Assembly: GCA_016720835.1 (NCBI GenBank)
Contig: JADKJW010000013.1
Span: forward strand, 62,001-126,000
DNA: 64,000 nt
Direction of reading: 5' to 3'
Source: Ignavibacteria bacterium
GTDB taxonomy: Bacteria; Bacteroidota; Ignavibacteria; SZUA-365
The notes beneath the pieces were generated by a model. The model saw only the letters and a program-made list of their open reading frames with translations. It did no database searches and had not been told where the DNA came from. Numbering within the stretch: position 1 is the stretch's first letter; every line of letters begins with the position of its first letter. Below, piece after piece: positions 44,406 to 52,954 of the stretch. Both the position numbers and the translations under genes were made by a program.

Positions 44406-44776
44406 GGGATACCCATCCTGTGTGTGTTGGTCGCGCGAGCGGGCAACTTATGAAATTGGCCGACAGCGTTCAATGATCGCCCCGGGCCGCCGCCGCGAAC
44501 CTTACAAAGTGTTCATGTTGGGTTCAGCTTGCTGAAAGGTACGTCGTGTACCTTTGCATGCAAGAAACAGCAAGAACAACCCGACGCGCAGACGCAGATC
44601 ACTTTCAGACGCTTCAGACAACACCGCGAGAATAACAGACGATTAATGTGGAATTCAGACCCCTGTAAGATTGACGCCCTAAATTTGTACGCAGAAACAC
44701 GGCAATAGCACTCGATCTCGATCATCAGTTTTCCTAACCCCTCTCTCTCTCTCATCACTCTTTTCGGAGGTTTCTC
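44406..44776 (+). promoter_or_regulatory. Promoter/leader region of the pilin-like gene
   Basis: 371 bases without a gene, and clearly lower in GC than the coding DNA. It includes a perfect 8-bp inverted repeat at 44535-44555 and TAAATTTG at 44680-44687, which fits the TAnnTTTG -7 element of Bacteroidota sigma-A promoters, though without a clear TTTG upstream. A polypyrimidine tract (CCTCTCTCTCTCTC, ~44739-44753) precedes a strong ribosome-binding site GGAGG (44766-44770) six bases before the ATG. A long leader and strong site suit an abundant structural protein. The start of the minus-strand YggX-like gene is also here. Confidence 0.5.
44535..44555 (+). repeat. Perfect inverted repeat in the pilin-like gene leader
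   Basis: AAAGGTAC-GTCGT-GTACCTTT: 8-bp arms around 5 bases. It could be an operator for a dimeric regulator or, if transcribed, a stable hairpin. No T-run follows, so it is not a simple terminator. Confidence 0.7.
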
Positions 44777-45163
44777 ATGGGTACTCAGCAGTTGCTTCTC
44801 ATCGTCCTCGGTGTCATCATCGTCGGCATCGCAGTGGTCGTTGGTATCAACATTTTCGGCACGAACGCCGACAACGCGAACAAGGATGCAGTGACCCAGG
44901 ACTGTCTGCGTCTCGCGGCGGCGGCTCAGGGCTTCTATCGCAAGCCGGCTCTTCTTGGCGGCGGCGGCAACAGCTTCAACGGTGTTGATCTGGCCGATCT
45001 CGGCATGGATGCCACCGGCGTGAACATCAACGGTACCTACACCGTGACCCCGGCCGACCAGACCTGCGACATCGTCGGCACCTCCGCCACGGTCAACGCG
45101 GCGACAGTGACCATCACCGTGAATCCCGGCTCGATCGACGATCCCGTCTTCGCCGGCTGGTAA
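44777..45163 (+). CDS. Pilin-like protein without a recognisable prepilin leader
   Basis: 128 residues: M-G-T-Q-Q, then a 23-residue hydrophobic helix (L-L-L-I-V-L-G-V-I-I-V-G-I-A-V-V-V-G-I-N-I-F-G). A helical stretch N-A-N-K-D-A-V-T-Q-D-C-L-R-L-A-A-A-A-Q-G follows, then a small Gly/Asn/Thr-rich beta domain with a second Cys (D-Q-T-C-D-I-V), so one disulfide is possible. Size, N-terminal helix and location just before a GspF/GspE/secretin operon all point to a pilus or pseudopilus subunit. There is no cleavable basic leader with G/F and no Glu at position 5, so it would not be processed by PilD in the ordinary way. Strong GGAGG site and its own terminator suggest high expression. Confidence 0.7.
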   Translation: MGTQQLLLIVLGVIIVGIAVVVGINIFGTNADNANKDAVTQDCLRLAAAAQGFYRKPALLGGGGNSFNGVDLADLGMDATGVNINGTYTVTPADQTCDIVGTSATVNAATVTITVNPGSIDDPVFAGW

Positions 45164-45198
45164 TATCACCTGACGATTCGAACCGGTCACCCGGTTCC

Positions 45199-45236
45199 GC
45201 GAGGCCGCCATCTCAGATGGTGGCCTCGCTCGTTTT
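45199..45236 (+). terminator. Rho-independent terminator after the pilin-like gene
   Basis: GCGAGGCCGCCATC-TCA-GATGGTGGCCTCGC: a 14-bp stem with one G-T pair, then TCGTTTT. Termination or attenuation here would give more pilin-like transcript than downstream machine transcript. Confidence 0.88.
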
Positions 45237-45475
45237 ATGCTCTTGTGTCAATGAACAGGCAATTCCGGCGATGTCCCTGGCGGGCGGGAACCCGGGCTGT
45301 CGATTGCAAAGATGCCCATGCAGGGTGAAAACTTTGCACGCGTCGCACGGCCTCCTGCAGACAGGAGAGGGAAACGCCCGAAAACGATGGATATTGAAAA
45401 TTTCGAAATTCTGGCGCGAAAATTGGTACATCCTTCACGTGCAGCGTAGGTATTCCTCAATACAAAGGTCGACAC
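45237..45475 (+). promoter_or_regulatory. Structured leader candidate before the GspF-like gene
   Basis: With the pilin stop region this leaves 312 bases without a gene. It has three consecutive hairpins: TGCAAAG (45305-45311) with CTTTGCA (45332-45338); CTCCTG-CAGA-CAGGAG (45352-45367); and GGG-AAAC-GCCC (45369-45379). Then comes an AT-rich stretch and a small hairpin GTATT-CCTC-AATAC about 15 bases before the start. I could not match it to a known riboswitch consensus. Confidence 0.45.
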
Positions 45476-46921
45476 ATGCCAGAATTCAGATTTACAGGAG
45501 CCGTTCCGTCAGGCAAGACGGTGCAGGGCAATGTCACCGCGACGAGCGCATCGGACGCGAGGAAGAAGATCGCAGAGCTCTCGAAGGGCCGGCCCTTCAA
45601 GGTCAGCAGACTCGAGAAGCGCTGTACCTATGTCTATCGGGTTCAGAAAGACAACGAAAAGCCCATCGATGGCGAGCAGAAAGCGTTCTCAAAAGAGGAG
45701 GTCACCAGCGGCCTCGCCGGCATGGGTTTCAAGGTGCTGTACGTGCGGAAGAAATTTCGCGAGGCGACGGGCAAGCCGCCCATCGGCGACGTGATCACCT
45801 TCGTGCGTCTCAGCGCGGAACTGCTGCGCGAAAAGCTTCCGTTCAATGAAGTCCTGACACTGCTTTCGAACGATATCGACAACCGGAGCCTGAAAGAGGC
45901 GCTTCGCGACATCAATGCCGAGCTTCGTCAGGGCAAGGAAACCGAGCGCGTGTTTCAGAAGTTCGAGCACATCTTCGGCAAGTTCACGTCGAAAATGCTC
46001 GGCCTCGCCTCGAAAAGTGGCGCGATGGCCGAGATGTACGACTCGACGGCGAAATTTCTCGAAAGGAACATGGAATTCCGCAAGGCCATGAAAAGCGCGA
46101 TGATGATGCCGATGATCACCCTCGTGCTCCTCATCCTGGCCGTCGTGTTCTACGTGGCCTATATTTTCCCGGAAACGGCGCGCATGTTTCTGAAATACGG
46201 CATCGAGCTGCCGCCAATGACGGAAAAGACCCTTGAAATGAGCGACTGGCTCGTCGGGCATATCATATGGGTGATCCTCTTCATCGTCTCTGTCACCATC
46301 GGGGTTGTCAGCGTCTACACCAGTCACAAGGGCAGGCTGTGGTTCGACAAAACCCTCATGCAGCTTCCGGTCATGGGACCGCTCATCCATAAAACGAATA
46401 TCGAGGTGTTCTCCCGCGTCTTCTATTCGCTGTACAGCGGGTCCGGCGAAAACATCGACGTCATCAAAACGGCCGCCGAGGCGACGGGCAATCTGTATTT
46501 CGAGGAGCAGATCAAGACGATCACGATTCCCATGATGCTCAAGCACGGCAAGGGCCTGCATGAATCGCTGGAAGCGGCGAACGTGTTCACGCGCACCGCG
46601 TTGTCGCGCTACCATGCGGGGTCCGAGACCGGCATGGTGAAGGAGACCGCCCTGCAGCTTGCCAACTTTTACGAACGTGAAACCACGTACAGGCTGAAGT
46701 CGGTCGTCGATATGATGCAGCTCTGGGTCGCCTTGATCATCATGATCGTGATGACCGCCATCACCGTGGTTTCCTCCGAGGTCTCCATCATCAAGCCGAA
46801 GACTCCGGGCATGGGTGCTCTCGATATGCTGCCCTTCCTGCTTCCGTCATTGCTTCCCGTCCAGGATATTCTGAAGAAGTGCAAGAAATGGATTTCCAGA
46901 CATCGAATTCCGCAAAACTGA
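45476..46921 (+). CDS. GspF/PilC-family inner membrane platform protein
   Basis: 481 residues, longer than the usual ~400. An N-terminal ~100-residue soluble part (M-P-E-F-R-F-T-G-A-V-P-S-G-K-T-V-Q-G, the usual F-x-Y-x-A-x-D-x-x-G start) is followed by a first GspF domain (I-T-F-V-R-L-S-A-E-L-L-R-E-K-L-P-F-N-E-V-L) ending in helices at ~206-229 and ~262-281. A second GspF domain (V-F-S-R-V-F-Y-S-L-Y-S-G-S-G-E-N-I) ends in a helix at ~412-437. PilC/GspF is the membrane platform that couples the ATPases to pilin assembly. It overlaps the next gene by 34 bases. Confidence 0.93.
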   Translation: MPEFRFTGAVPSGKTVQGNVTATSASDARKKIAELSKGRPFKVSRLEKRCTYVYRVQKDNEKPIDGEQKAFSKEEVTSGLAGMGFKVLYVRKKFREATGKPPIGDVITFVRLSAELLREKLPFNEVLTLLSNDIDNRSLKEALRDINAELRQGKETERVFQKFEHIFGKFTSKMLGLASKSGAMAEMYDSTAKFLERNMEFRKAMKSAMMMPMITLVLLILAVVFYVAYIFPETARMFLKYGIELPPMTEKTLEMSDWLVGHIIWVILFIVSVTIGVVSVYTSHKGRLWFDKTLMQLPVMGPLIHKTNIEVFSRVFYSLYSGSGENIDVIKTAAEATGNLYFEEQIKTITIPMMLKHGKGLHESLEAANVFTRTALSRYHAGSETGMVKETALQLANFYERETTYRLKSVVDMMQLWVALIIMIVMTAITVVSSEVSIIKPKTPGMGALDMLPFLLPSLLPVQDILKKCKKWISRHRIPQN

Positions 46922-48687
46922 TAGACAAAGTCGGCTTCGCGCTCCTGCACAAGGGAGTGGTCGACTCCGAGCTTATCAGCCGGGCGATCGCCGTCAAGGA
47001 ACGTGAATCGGGAAACGGCCAGCGTAGTCTGGCGCAGATTCTCGTCACGGATTTCAAAGTCGACCACGACGCCGTCTTCAGCGAAGTTGCGAAGGTCTAT
47101 GCCTTCAAGGAACTCCGGCTGGACGACGGTTCCATGGACGAGCGACGCGTGGGGTTCATCAAGCAGATGGTGGACGGACTCACCTCGCAGCAGAAGCAGT
47201 TTCTGGTGGATGCGAAGGCCCTGCCATGGAAGTATGACGAGCAGGTTCCGGACAAGCTCATCCTCATCGCGGCGGATCCGACGCACAAGAACATTCCGCG
47301 CGTCGCCTACTACTTCCGCGCCCGCAAGTACGAGGTGTTCTTTGTGCGCCTCAGCGCGCTGCAGCCCCACATCGAGAGCCTGCTGCGCACGAACAACGAG
47401 TACCTCGACAGCCTCAAGGACATGGAGGGCGAGCTCCAGGAAGGGGACTTCGAGCACAGCATCGATGAAGCCGCTCTTGACCAGGAAATCAACAAGAGCA
47501 TGCTGGTCAACTTCTTCGAGGGCTGTCTCATCGAAGCAGTGCGACAGGGCGTAAGCGACGTGCACATCTTTCCGACAGGCTTGAGCAGCACGGATTTCCA
47601 CTTCCGTCTCGACGGAAAACTGCGGCTCTGGAACCGCATCGACGGCAGCCGTCCGGAAGCCGTCATCGCCGTGGTCAAGGACCGCAGCAGGGGCGTGGAC
47701 CGTTTCGAACGCGACGCGCCGCAGGACGGCTTCATTCAGCGGCAGATCGACAACACCATCATTCGTTTCCGCGTGTCCATCATCCCGATTGTCGGGACGG
47801 AGTTCACGATGAAGTACGAGAGCGTGGTGATCCGCGTTCTCGACAGCCGCAAGGTGATCACGGATATCAGCAAGATCGGCTTTCAGCAGAAGGCGTACGA
47901 ATGGTTCTACAAGGCCATCCGCAAGCCCCAGGGCATGGTCATCCTCACCGGACCGACCGGTTCGGGAAAAAGCACCACGCTCGTTGCCGCCCTCTATGCG
48001 GTGATCACTCCGCAGGTGAACGTGCTGACGGTGGAGGACCCCGTCGAATACGTGATCGTCGGCGCCCGTCAGATCAAGATCGGCCCCAAATCAGACTTCG
48101 AACACGCCATACGCGCCATCCTCCGCCATGATCCCGACATCGTGATGGTGGGCGAAATGCGCGACAAGCAGACGGCGGACATCGCCATCAAGCTCGCCAA
48201 CACGGGCCACCTGACCTTCTCGACGCTGCATACCAACGACGCCCCGAGCGCGGTGACCCGACTCTTCAAGATGGGCATCGAAACCTTCCTCATCGCCTAC
48301 GCCATCAACCTCATCGTCGCCCAGCGCCTCATCCGACGCCTCTGCCCGAAGTGCAAGCGCAAAGTGGAACGCGTCGACATGGTCGAAGCACTGAGTGTCG
48401 GCTTCACCGAAGAGGAGATTGCCACAACCACGTTCTACGAGCCGGTCGGCTGCCCCAATTGCATGAATGGATTCAAGGGACGTTCGGCCATCCATGAATC
48501 ACTGTACTTCTCCAGCGCCATCAGGCGCGCAATCTTCGAATCCGGCGACGAAATCAACGAGGACCTGGTTCGCACCATCGCGATCAGTGAAGGAATGCTC
48601 ACCTTGCGCGCATCCGCTCGTGAACGCGTAAAAGATGGAATTTCCTGCATTTCCGAAGTGATCGCAGCAACGATGGCGGACGAATAA
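46888..48687 (+). CDS. GspE/PilB-family assembly ATPase
   Basis: About 599 residues from the ATG at 46888 (MDFQTSNSAKLI; a GTG three codons earlier is possible), inside the end of the GspF gene. The N-terminal ~190 residues are the GspE/PilB N-domain. The core has Walker A G-P-T-G-S-G-K-S-T-T, the Asp box around V-E-D-P-V-E-Y, Walker B D-P-D-I-V-M-V-G-E-M-R-D, and the His box T-F-S-T-L-H-T-N-D. The C-terminal zinc site C-P-K-C ... C-P-N-C is typical of extension-type ATPases and absent from PilT. It is the motor for assembly of the pilin-like subunit. Confidence 0.96.
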   Translation: MDFQTSNSAKLIDKVGFALLHKGVVDSELISRAIAVKERESGNGQRSLAQILVTDFKVDHDAVFSEVAKVYAFKELRLDDGSMDERRVGFIKQMVDGLTSQQKQFLVDAKALPWKYDEQVPDKLILIAADPTHKNIPRVAYYFRARKYEVFFVRLSALQPHIESLLRTNNEYLDSLKDMEGELQEGDFEHSIDEAALDQEINKSMLVNFFEGCLIEAVRQGVSDVHIFPTGLSSTDFHFRLDGKLRLWNRIDGSRPEAVIAVVKDRSRGVDRFERDAPQDGFIQRQIDNTIIRFRVSIIPIVGTEFTMKYESVVIRVLDSRKVITDISKIGFQQKAYEWFYKAIRKPQGMVILTGPTGSGKSTTLVAALYAVITPQVNVLTVEDPVEYVIVGARQIKIGPKSDFEHAIRAILRHDPDIVMVGEMRDKQTADIAIKLANTGHLTFSTLHTNDAPSAVTRLFKMGIETFLIAYAINLIVAQRLIRRLCPKCKRKVERVDMVEALSVGFTEEEIATTTFYEPVGCPNCMNGFKGRSAIHESLYFSSAIRRAIFESGDEINEDLVRTIAISEGMLTLRASARERVKDGISCISEVIAATMADE

Positions 48688-48978
48688 CAGCTCGACCGGC
48701 AACACCGTACAGCGCATGTGCAGGCAGTGGAACACCCCGCATGCCTCACCCGCGCACGCCTTCCGCCACCCGAATTATTGTGGATTGAAAATCACTCCTT
48801 CCCCCATGCAAGAATTGCACAGAACCAGACCAGATATACGTGTAACAACGAATAAGTCGATTTGTATCAGCATCTTAGAGAAGGGATTGTTTTTGGCCTA
48901 ATTGTTGGCTCTATTTATTGAGCGAGAAGAAGCACCGATTCGCGGCAAACAACAGATCTACCAAGGAAGATTTGCATC
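48688..48978 (+). promoter_or_regulatory. Gap before the PilT-like gene, probable promoter
   Basis: About 290 bases without a supported gene; base composition becomes AT-rich from ~48780. TTGTTTTTGGCC followed by TCTATTTATTG (48887-48919) could be a -35/-10 pair, but the assignment is tentative. AAGGAAG at ~48963 is a good ribosome-binding site for the ATG at 48979. The change in composition suggests that the PilT-PilM-PilO-secretin part has its own promoter. Confidence 0.4.
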
Positions 48979-50289
48979 ATGAGTCCCTTCGAAACAGCGG
49001 CAGCAGGCAACGGAGCCACCAGCACGCTCGATCCAGCACTGCGGAGCGAGAGTGTGGTGCCGAAGGTCCTGGTGCAGAATGCGTTCGCCGTGATGCAGTT
49101 TATCGCGAAGGATATTCCTCATCATTTGTTCGGAGCGGAAAAGCAGGAATGGATCGCGAAGAAGCTGGAAGCCCAGGATGACCGCGCCATCCAGGTCCTG
49201 CGCATGTTCTATGAAGCGATTCTCCGGCGCATGCGTGAACTCGAGGCGTCCGATATCGATCTCGGGAGCATCGGCACGAACGGCCAGATCTGGTTTCGCG
49301 TGCATGGCGACAAAAAACCGCAGCTTGATCTTCCGGAAATCCCGTCGCCGCTCTGCGACGTGCTCATCCAGGGTCTGGTCACGCCGAAGCAGCGCATGAC
49401 GCTCGTCAATAATCGCAGTCTCGACTTTTCCTACCAGGCGCGGGTGGACGATCAGAATCAACGGTATCGCGGGACGGCATATTTCGATCTTGATTCTCCG
49501 GCCATGAACATGCGCGCCATCAGCGCGAAGCTCCGGCCGTACGAGAGCTACGGGTTCCATATCAATGTGACCCACATCGTCAACCTGCAGCATACGAAGG
49601 AAGGATTGATCCTGATCACCGGGATCACGGGCTCGGGAAAGAGCACCACGCTCGACGCCATCATCGACGCCAACAACTCCGCGGTTCCGTCGCACATCAT
49701 CATCATCGGCGCGCCGATCGAGTACGTGCACACGCCGAAGAAATCCGTCGTCCGCCACCGCGAAGTGGGCCGCGACGTGACCTCGTTCAAGGACGGCACG
49801 GTGCAGGCGCTGCGTCAGGATCCCGACATCGTGGTGATCGGTGAAATGCGCGATCCCGAAACAATCATGTCCGCGCTGGAAATCACCGATTCCGGACACA
49901 AGGTGTTTTCGACCCTGCATACCTCCGCGGCCGTCGAGAGCATCGACCGCGTCATCGGCGAAGTTCCGGCGATCGAGCAGGACCGCGTGCGCAACCGTCT
50001 CGCCGACGTGCTGCGCTGCGTCATCTCGCAGAAGCTCGTGCCGACCATGGACGGCAAGCGCGCGCTGGCGAAGGAAGTGCTCGTCGTGACGCCGTCCGTG
50101 CGCTCGGCGATCAAGAACGGAAACACGGGCGAGATCTACCAGATGATCAGCGAAGGGCAGGCCCTCGGCATGCACACGATGGAACAGGATCTCAAGAGAC
50201 TGGCGTTGCAGCGGCTCATCAGCATCGACGAAGCGATGAACTACTCCAACAACAAAAAGCGAATGCATCAATTGTTGAACACGAAATAA
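48979..50289 (+). CDS. pilT: PilT-like retraction ATPase
   Basis: 436 residues. The core has Walker A G-I-T-G-S-G-K-S-T-T, Asp box G-A-P-I-E-Y-V-H, Walker B Q-D-P-D-I-V-V-I-G-E-M-R-D and His box V-F-S-T-L-H-T. It lacks the C-terminal Cys tetrad of GspE. V-Q-A-L-R-Q-D-P-D stands where retraction ATPases carry the A-I-R-x-x-L-R-x-D-P-D motif. The N-domain is about 60-70 residues longer than in E. coli PilT. It should power disassembly of the fibre. The RBS AAGGAAG lies 9 bases upstream. The next gene starts 16 bases later. Confidence 0.92.
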   Translation: MSPFETAAAGNGATSTLDPALRSESVVPKVLVQNAFAVMQFIAKDIPHHLFGAEKQEWIAKKLEAQDDRAIQVLRMFYEAILRRMRELEASDIDLGSIGTNGQIWFRVHGDKKPQLDLPEIPSPLCDVLIQGLVTPKQRMTLVNNRSLDFSYQARVDDQNQRYRGTAYFDLDSPAMNMRAISAKLRPYESYGFHINVTHIVNLQHTKEGLILITGITGSGKSTTLDAIIDANNSAVPSHIIIIGAPIEYVHTPKKSVVRHREVGRDVTSFKDGTVQALRQDPDIVVIGEMRDPETIMSALEITDSGHKVFSTLHTSAAVESIDRVIGEVPAIEQDRVRNRLADVLRCVISQKLVPTMDGKRALAKEVLVVTPSVRSAIKNGNTGEIYQMISEGQALGMHTMEQDLKRLALQRLISIDEAMNYSNNKKRMHQLLNTK

Positions 50290-50305
50290 CCCCGAAGAGA
50301 CACGT

Positions 50306-52006
50306 ATGAGCGCAACTCCGAAACTGGACCAGGTGTGTATCGGAATCTCCATCGAAGGAGATCTCCTTCGCCTGGCAGCCGTTGGCAGACAGGGGACCAC
50401 CCTCCGCATTCTCGACCTCGCGTCGATGCCCATACCGATTCTCCAGAAGGTGATGCTCGAGAAGGACGAACCGGCGTCCGCATCGAATCCCTTCGAGCGG
50501 GTGGAATTGACGGATTCGGAAGAAGTCGATTATTCCAGTGTCAAGGATTTCCTGACGGCGCATTTCATTCAGGGCGCCTCGCTCGCCGTCAGCCTCGGCG
50601 ATCACAATATCCGCACGTTTCTGATGCCCTGCGACGCGAAGGACACCCCGGCGAAAATCATCAAACGTATCCTGGGCGAAGTCCAGCACCATCTGAATAT
50701 CGAGTTGTCGAAGGACATGGTCGCGTACGAACCGATCGGGAAATCGCATATCGTGGCCTCCGCCCGCATCGAATCGACGCTGCTCCTCGAAATCCTCGCG
50801 CTGCCGCATGGGACGTCGCGGCGCGGGACGCGCATCAGCTCCGTGACGAGCAACGATGTCGCGCTCGTCAATCTCGTGCGGGTCCATTTCCGTTTCCGCG
50901 GCGACGACCTCGTCCACATCATCCATGTCGGCAAGGAAGAAACGCGTCTCTACATCATGCGCGGGTACGATCTCGTGTACCTGGCGCCTCCCGTGCAGCA
51001 GGGCGCGAACGACCGCGACTATGTGACGATGCTGAACAACCGCCTCGAGCTTGCGGCGGAAAACGCCGGCTACCCGAAGGCAACCACGGTGGTGCTCTCC
51101 GGCTTCGCCGAAGATATCGGCCTGAAAGAGGAAATTCTCGAGAGCAACCCGAACGTGGTGTTCCACTCCCTTTCGAAGATGCGGCTGGACTACGGCAACA
51201 ACGAAGCACTGGCACGCGATGTCCGCCATTTCCCAATGGCGATTTCCGTCGCGTGGGAGAAACTGCAGCCGAAGAGCCCGCATTTCTATCGCATCAACCT
51301 GATTCCGCACTCGATTCGCGAAGAGCAGAAGACGATGAAGCTGGCCTGGCACGGCTATGTGCTCCTCGCCGTTCTCTTCGCCTCGACGGTCGGCTTGACG
51401 CTGCTCGTCCTGCAGAAGGAGGAGACCATGCACAAGATGACGTCGCAACTCCAATACGAGCGAAAACAAGTGAACGAACAACGCGCAATCGTGACGCAGA
51501 TCAACGACCTTGAAAGCCGGTCGGCCTCGCTCGTGACGGCGACAAACACGCTCGACACCCTGCTGCTGAATTCCGAAAAATACAGCGAAACGCTGGATAC
51601 GCTCGCCCGGGCGGCGGGCGGATTGCGGAATATCTGGATCAACGAAATCAAGCCCGATCCGGACGGCAACATCGCCATCACCGGCTTCGCGTTGACGCGG
51701 TCGAGCGTTCCGACCTTCTCGCACCTCGTCGGCCAGACCAACATGCGGGAAATTTCCGTGCAGGAAATCGGCAAGAAGAAAGTGTTCCGCTTCGACGTTG
51801 CCCTCAGTGTCCCGGATGCCTACCCGTATTCTGGTTCACCCGCGCAGGCCTGGCACGACACCATCAAGACCACGCTTGGCGATGTGGATACGCGCTTCGT
51901 GACCGAGAGCAAGAAGAGTTCCAAGGGCGCCAAGAACGCGAAGAAGGGCGATCCGAAGTCCGCATCATCGAAGAAGTCCGCATCCTCCGCGGGCAAAAAG
52001 AAATAA
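50306..52006 (+). CDS. PilM-PilN fusion protein
   Basis: 566 residues. Residues ~8-325 resemble the PilM actin-like cytoplasmic ATPase (V-C-I-G-I-S-I-E-G-D-L-L-R-L-A-A-V at the start, C-D-A-K-D-T-P-A-K-I-I-K-R, I-H-V-G-K-E-E-T-R-L-Y). At ~327-334 comes F-Y-R-I-N-L-I-P, the PilN I-N-L-L-P signature with which PilN binds PilM. A membrane helix (~347-369), a coiled-coil (~372-420), the small periplasmic PilN domain (~430-530) and a Lys/Ser-rich tail follow. In most bacteria these are two genes. The fusion should tether the PilM ring to the inner membrane complex. Downstream gene 11 bases away. Confidence 0.85.
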   Translation: MSATPKLDQVCIGISIEGDLLRLAAVGRQGTTLRILDLASMPIPILQKVMLEKDEPASASNPFERVELTDSEEVDYSSVKDFLTAHFIQGASLAVSLGDHNIRTFLMPCDAKDTPAKIIKRILGEVQHHLNIELSKDMVAYEPIGKSHIVASARIESTLLLEILALPHGTSRRGTRISSVTSNDVALVNLVRVHFRFRGDDLVHIIHVGKEETRLYIMRGYDLVYLAPPVQQGANDRDYVTMLNNRLELAAENAGYPKATTVVLSGFAEDIGLKEEILESNPNVVFHSLSKMRLDYGNNEALARDVRHFPMAISVAWEKLQPKSPHFYRINLIPHSIREEQKTMKLAWHGYVLLAVLFASTVGLTLLVLQKEETMHKMTSQLQYERKQVNEQRAIVTQINDLESRSASLVTATNTLDTLLLNSEKYSETLDTLARAAGGLRNIWINEIKPDPDGNIAITGFALTRSSVPTFSHLVGQTNMREISVQEIGKKKVFRFDVALSVPDAYPYSGSPAQAWHDTIKTTLGDVDTRFVTESKKSSKGAKNAKKGDPKSASSKKSASSAGKKK

Positions 52007-52017
52007 GGGGCCGACTC

Positions 52018-52938
52018 ATGCCGTACGCCATACGCAACTCCATCGTGCTCGCCGTCCTTCTGGTGCTGTTCTCAGGCGCCGGAAGCGGATATATCTACTT
52101 TTACCAGGACAAGAAGATCGAGAAGATCACCGAGGAGCGGGAAAAAATCAGCAAGGAACTCGGCGACGTGAGCGACCTCTACAACCGCCTTGCCCAGGTA
52201 CAGCGCCGCGTGCAGGAATTGACCAACGCGTGGACGCTTCGCCCGAAACTCGTCCCGGGCACCGAAATCGCGAGCAACACGAACATGTATCTCAACGATA
52301 TCCTCGCCATGAGTCCCGATCTGGACCTGAACGTCCTCACGCAGGAGAAGGTGGAGCAGGACGGCTGCGGATACGTGCGGTATCACCTGTCGGGGCAGGG
52401 ACCGTTCTTCAGTTTCGCGCGTCTCGTGCAGTACCTTGAACGCGGGCCGATGCTGGTGCGAGTGAGCAACGTGGACGTGCGCGAAGTGCACAGCGTCGAC
52501 AAGGACCAGGGCGCGCTCGTGCACACGGTGCAGTTCGACGCCGATCTTCTTTCCTACTACACCCAGCAACCGGCGTTTGCGGACAGCGCCTCCGTCGTGC
52601 CGTTGAAGGACGTGCAGTTCGAGGACATCGCCTACAATCCGTTCCTCTCCCTCGTCAATCCGGAAATCCCGCCCAATGTGTATGATCTGCCTGATGTGGA
52701 AAAATCCACGCTGCTGGCGGTCATGAAGGGACGCGCGTTCATCAGCGATCAGCACAACCAGCTGGTCATGCTCTCCGAGGGCGACGAAGTGTACCTCGGC
52801 TACGTGAGCAAAATCATGCCCGAACGCCGGCAGGTCCTCTTCCTCCTCAACAAGGGCGGGATCGTCGAACGGTACATGCTGACGCTGCGCTTCCAGAACA
52901 AGATCGATCTTCCGACGAAAACCAAATCCACCAGGTAA
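52018..52938 (+). CDS. PilO-like protein with a PilP-like C-terminal domain
   Basis: 306 residues. One membrane helix (~8-28), a coiled-coil (~32-70: K-I-E-K-I-T-E-E-R-E-K-I-S), a ferredoxin-like PilO core (~75-190) and a C-terminal segment beginning Y-N-P-F-L-S-L-V-N-P and continuing S-T-L-L-A-V-M-K-G-R-A-F-I, V-M-L-S-E-G-D-E-V-Y-L-G-Y-V and Q-V-L-F-L-L-N-K-G-G-I-V-E-R. The last part has the N-P-F start and beta-pattern of PilP/GspC homology regions, which touch the secretin. If so, PilO and PilP functions are fused, matching the fused PilM-PilN gene upstream. Confidence 0.75.
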   Translation: MPYAIRNSIVLAVLLVLFSGAGSGYIYFYQDKKIEKITEEREKISKELGDVSDLYNRLAQVQRRVQELTNAWTLRPKLVPGTEIASNTNMYLNDILAMSPDLDLNVLTQEKVEQDGCGYVRYHLSGQGPFFSFARLVQYLERGPMLVRVSNVDVREVHSVDKDQGALVHTVQFDADLLSYYTQQPAFADSASVVPLKDVQFEDIAYNPFLSLVNPEIPPNVYDLPDVEKSTLLAVMKGRAFISDQHNQLVMLSEGDEVYLGYVSKIMPERRQVLFLLNKGGIVERYMLTLRFQNKIDLPTKTKSTR

Positions 52939-52954
52939 CACCGAGGCATCCCCC

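Noticed and set aside
44517..44535. Sigma-54 promoter before the pilin-like gene (TTGGGTTCAGCTTGCT)
   Set aside because: The GG and GC elements are separated by 9 rather than the required 10 bases, so the match is not convincing.
45290..45380. Cyclic-di-GMP (GEMM) riboswitch before the GspF-like gene
   Set aside because: The hairpins lack the conserved GEMM core sequences; only a generic structured leader can be claimed.
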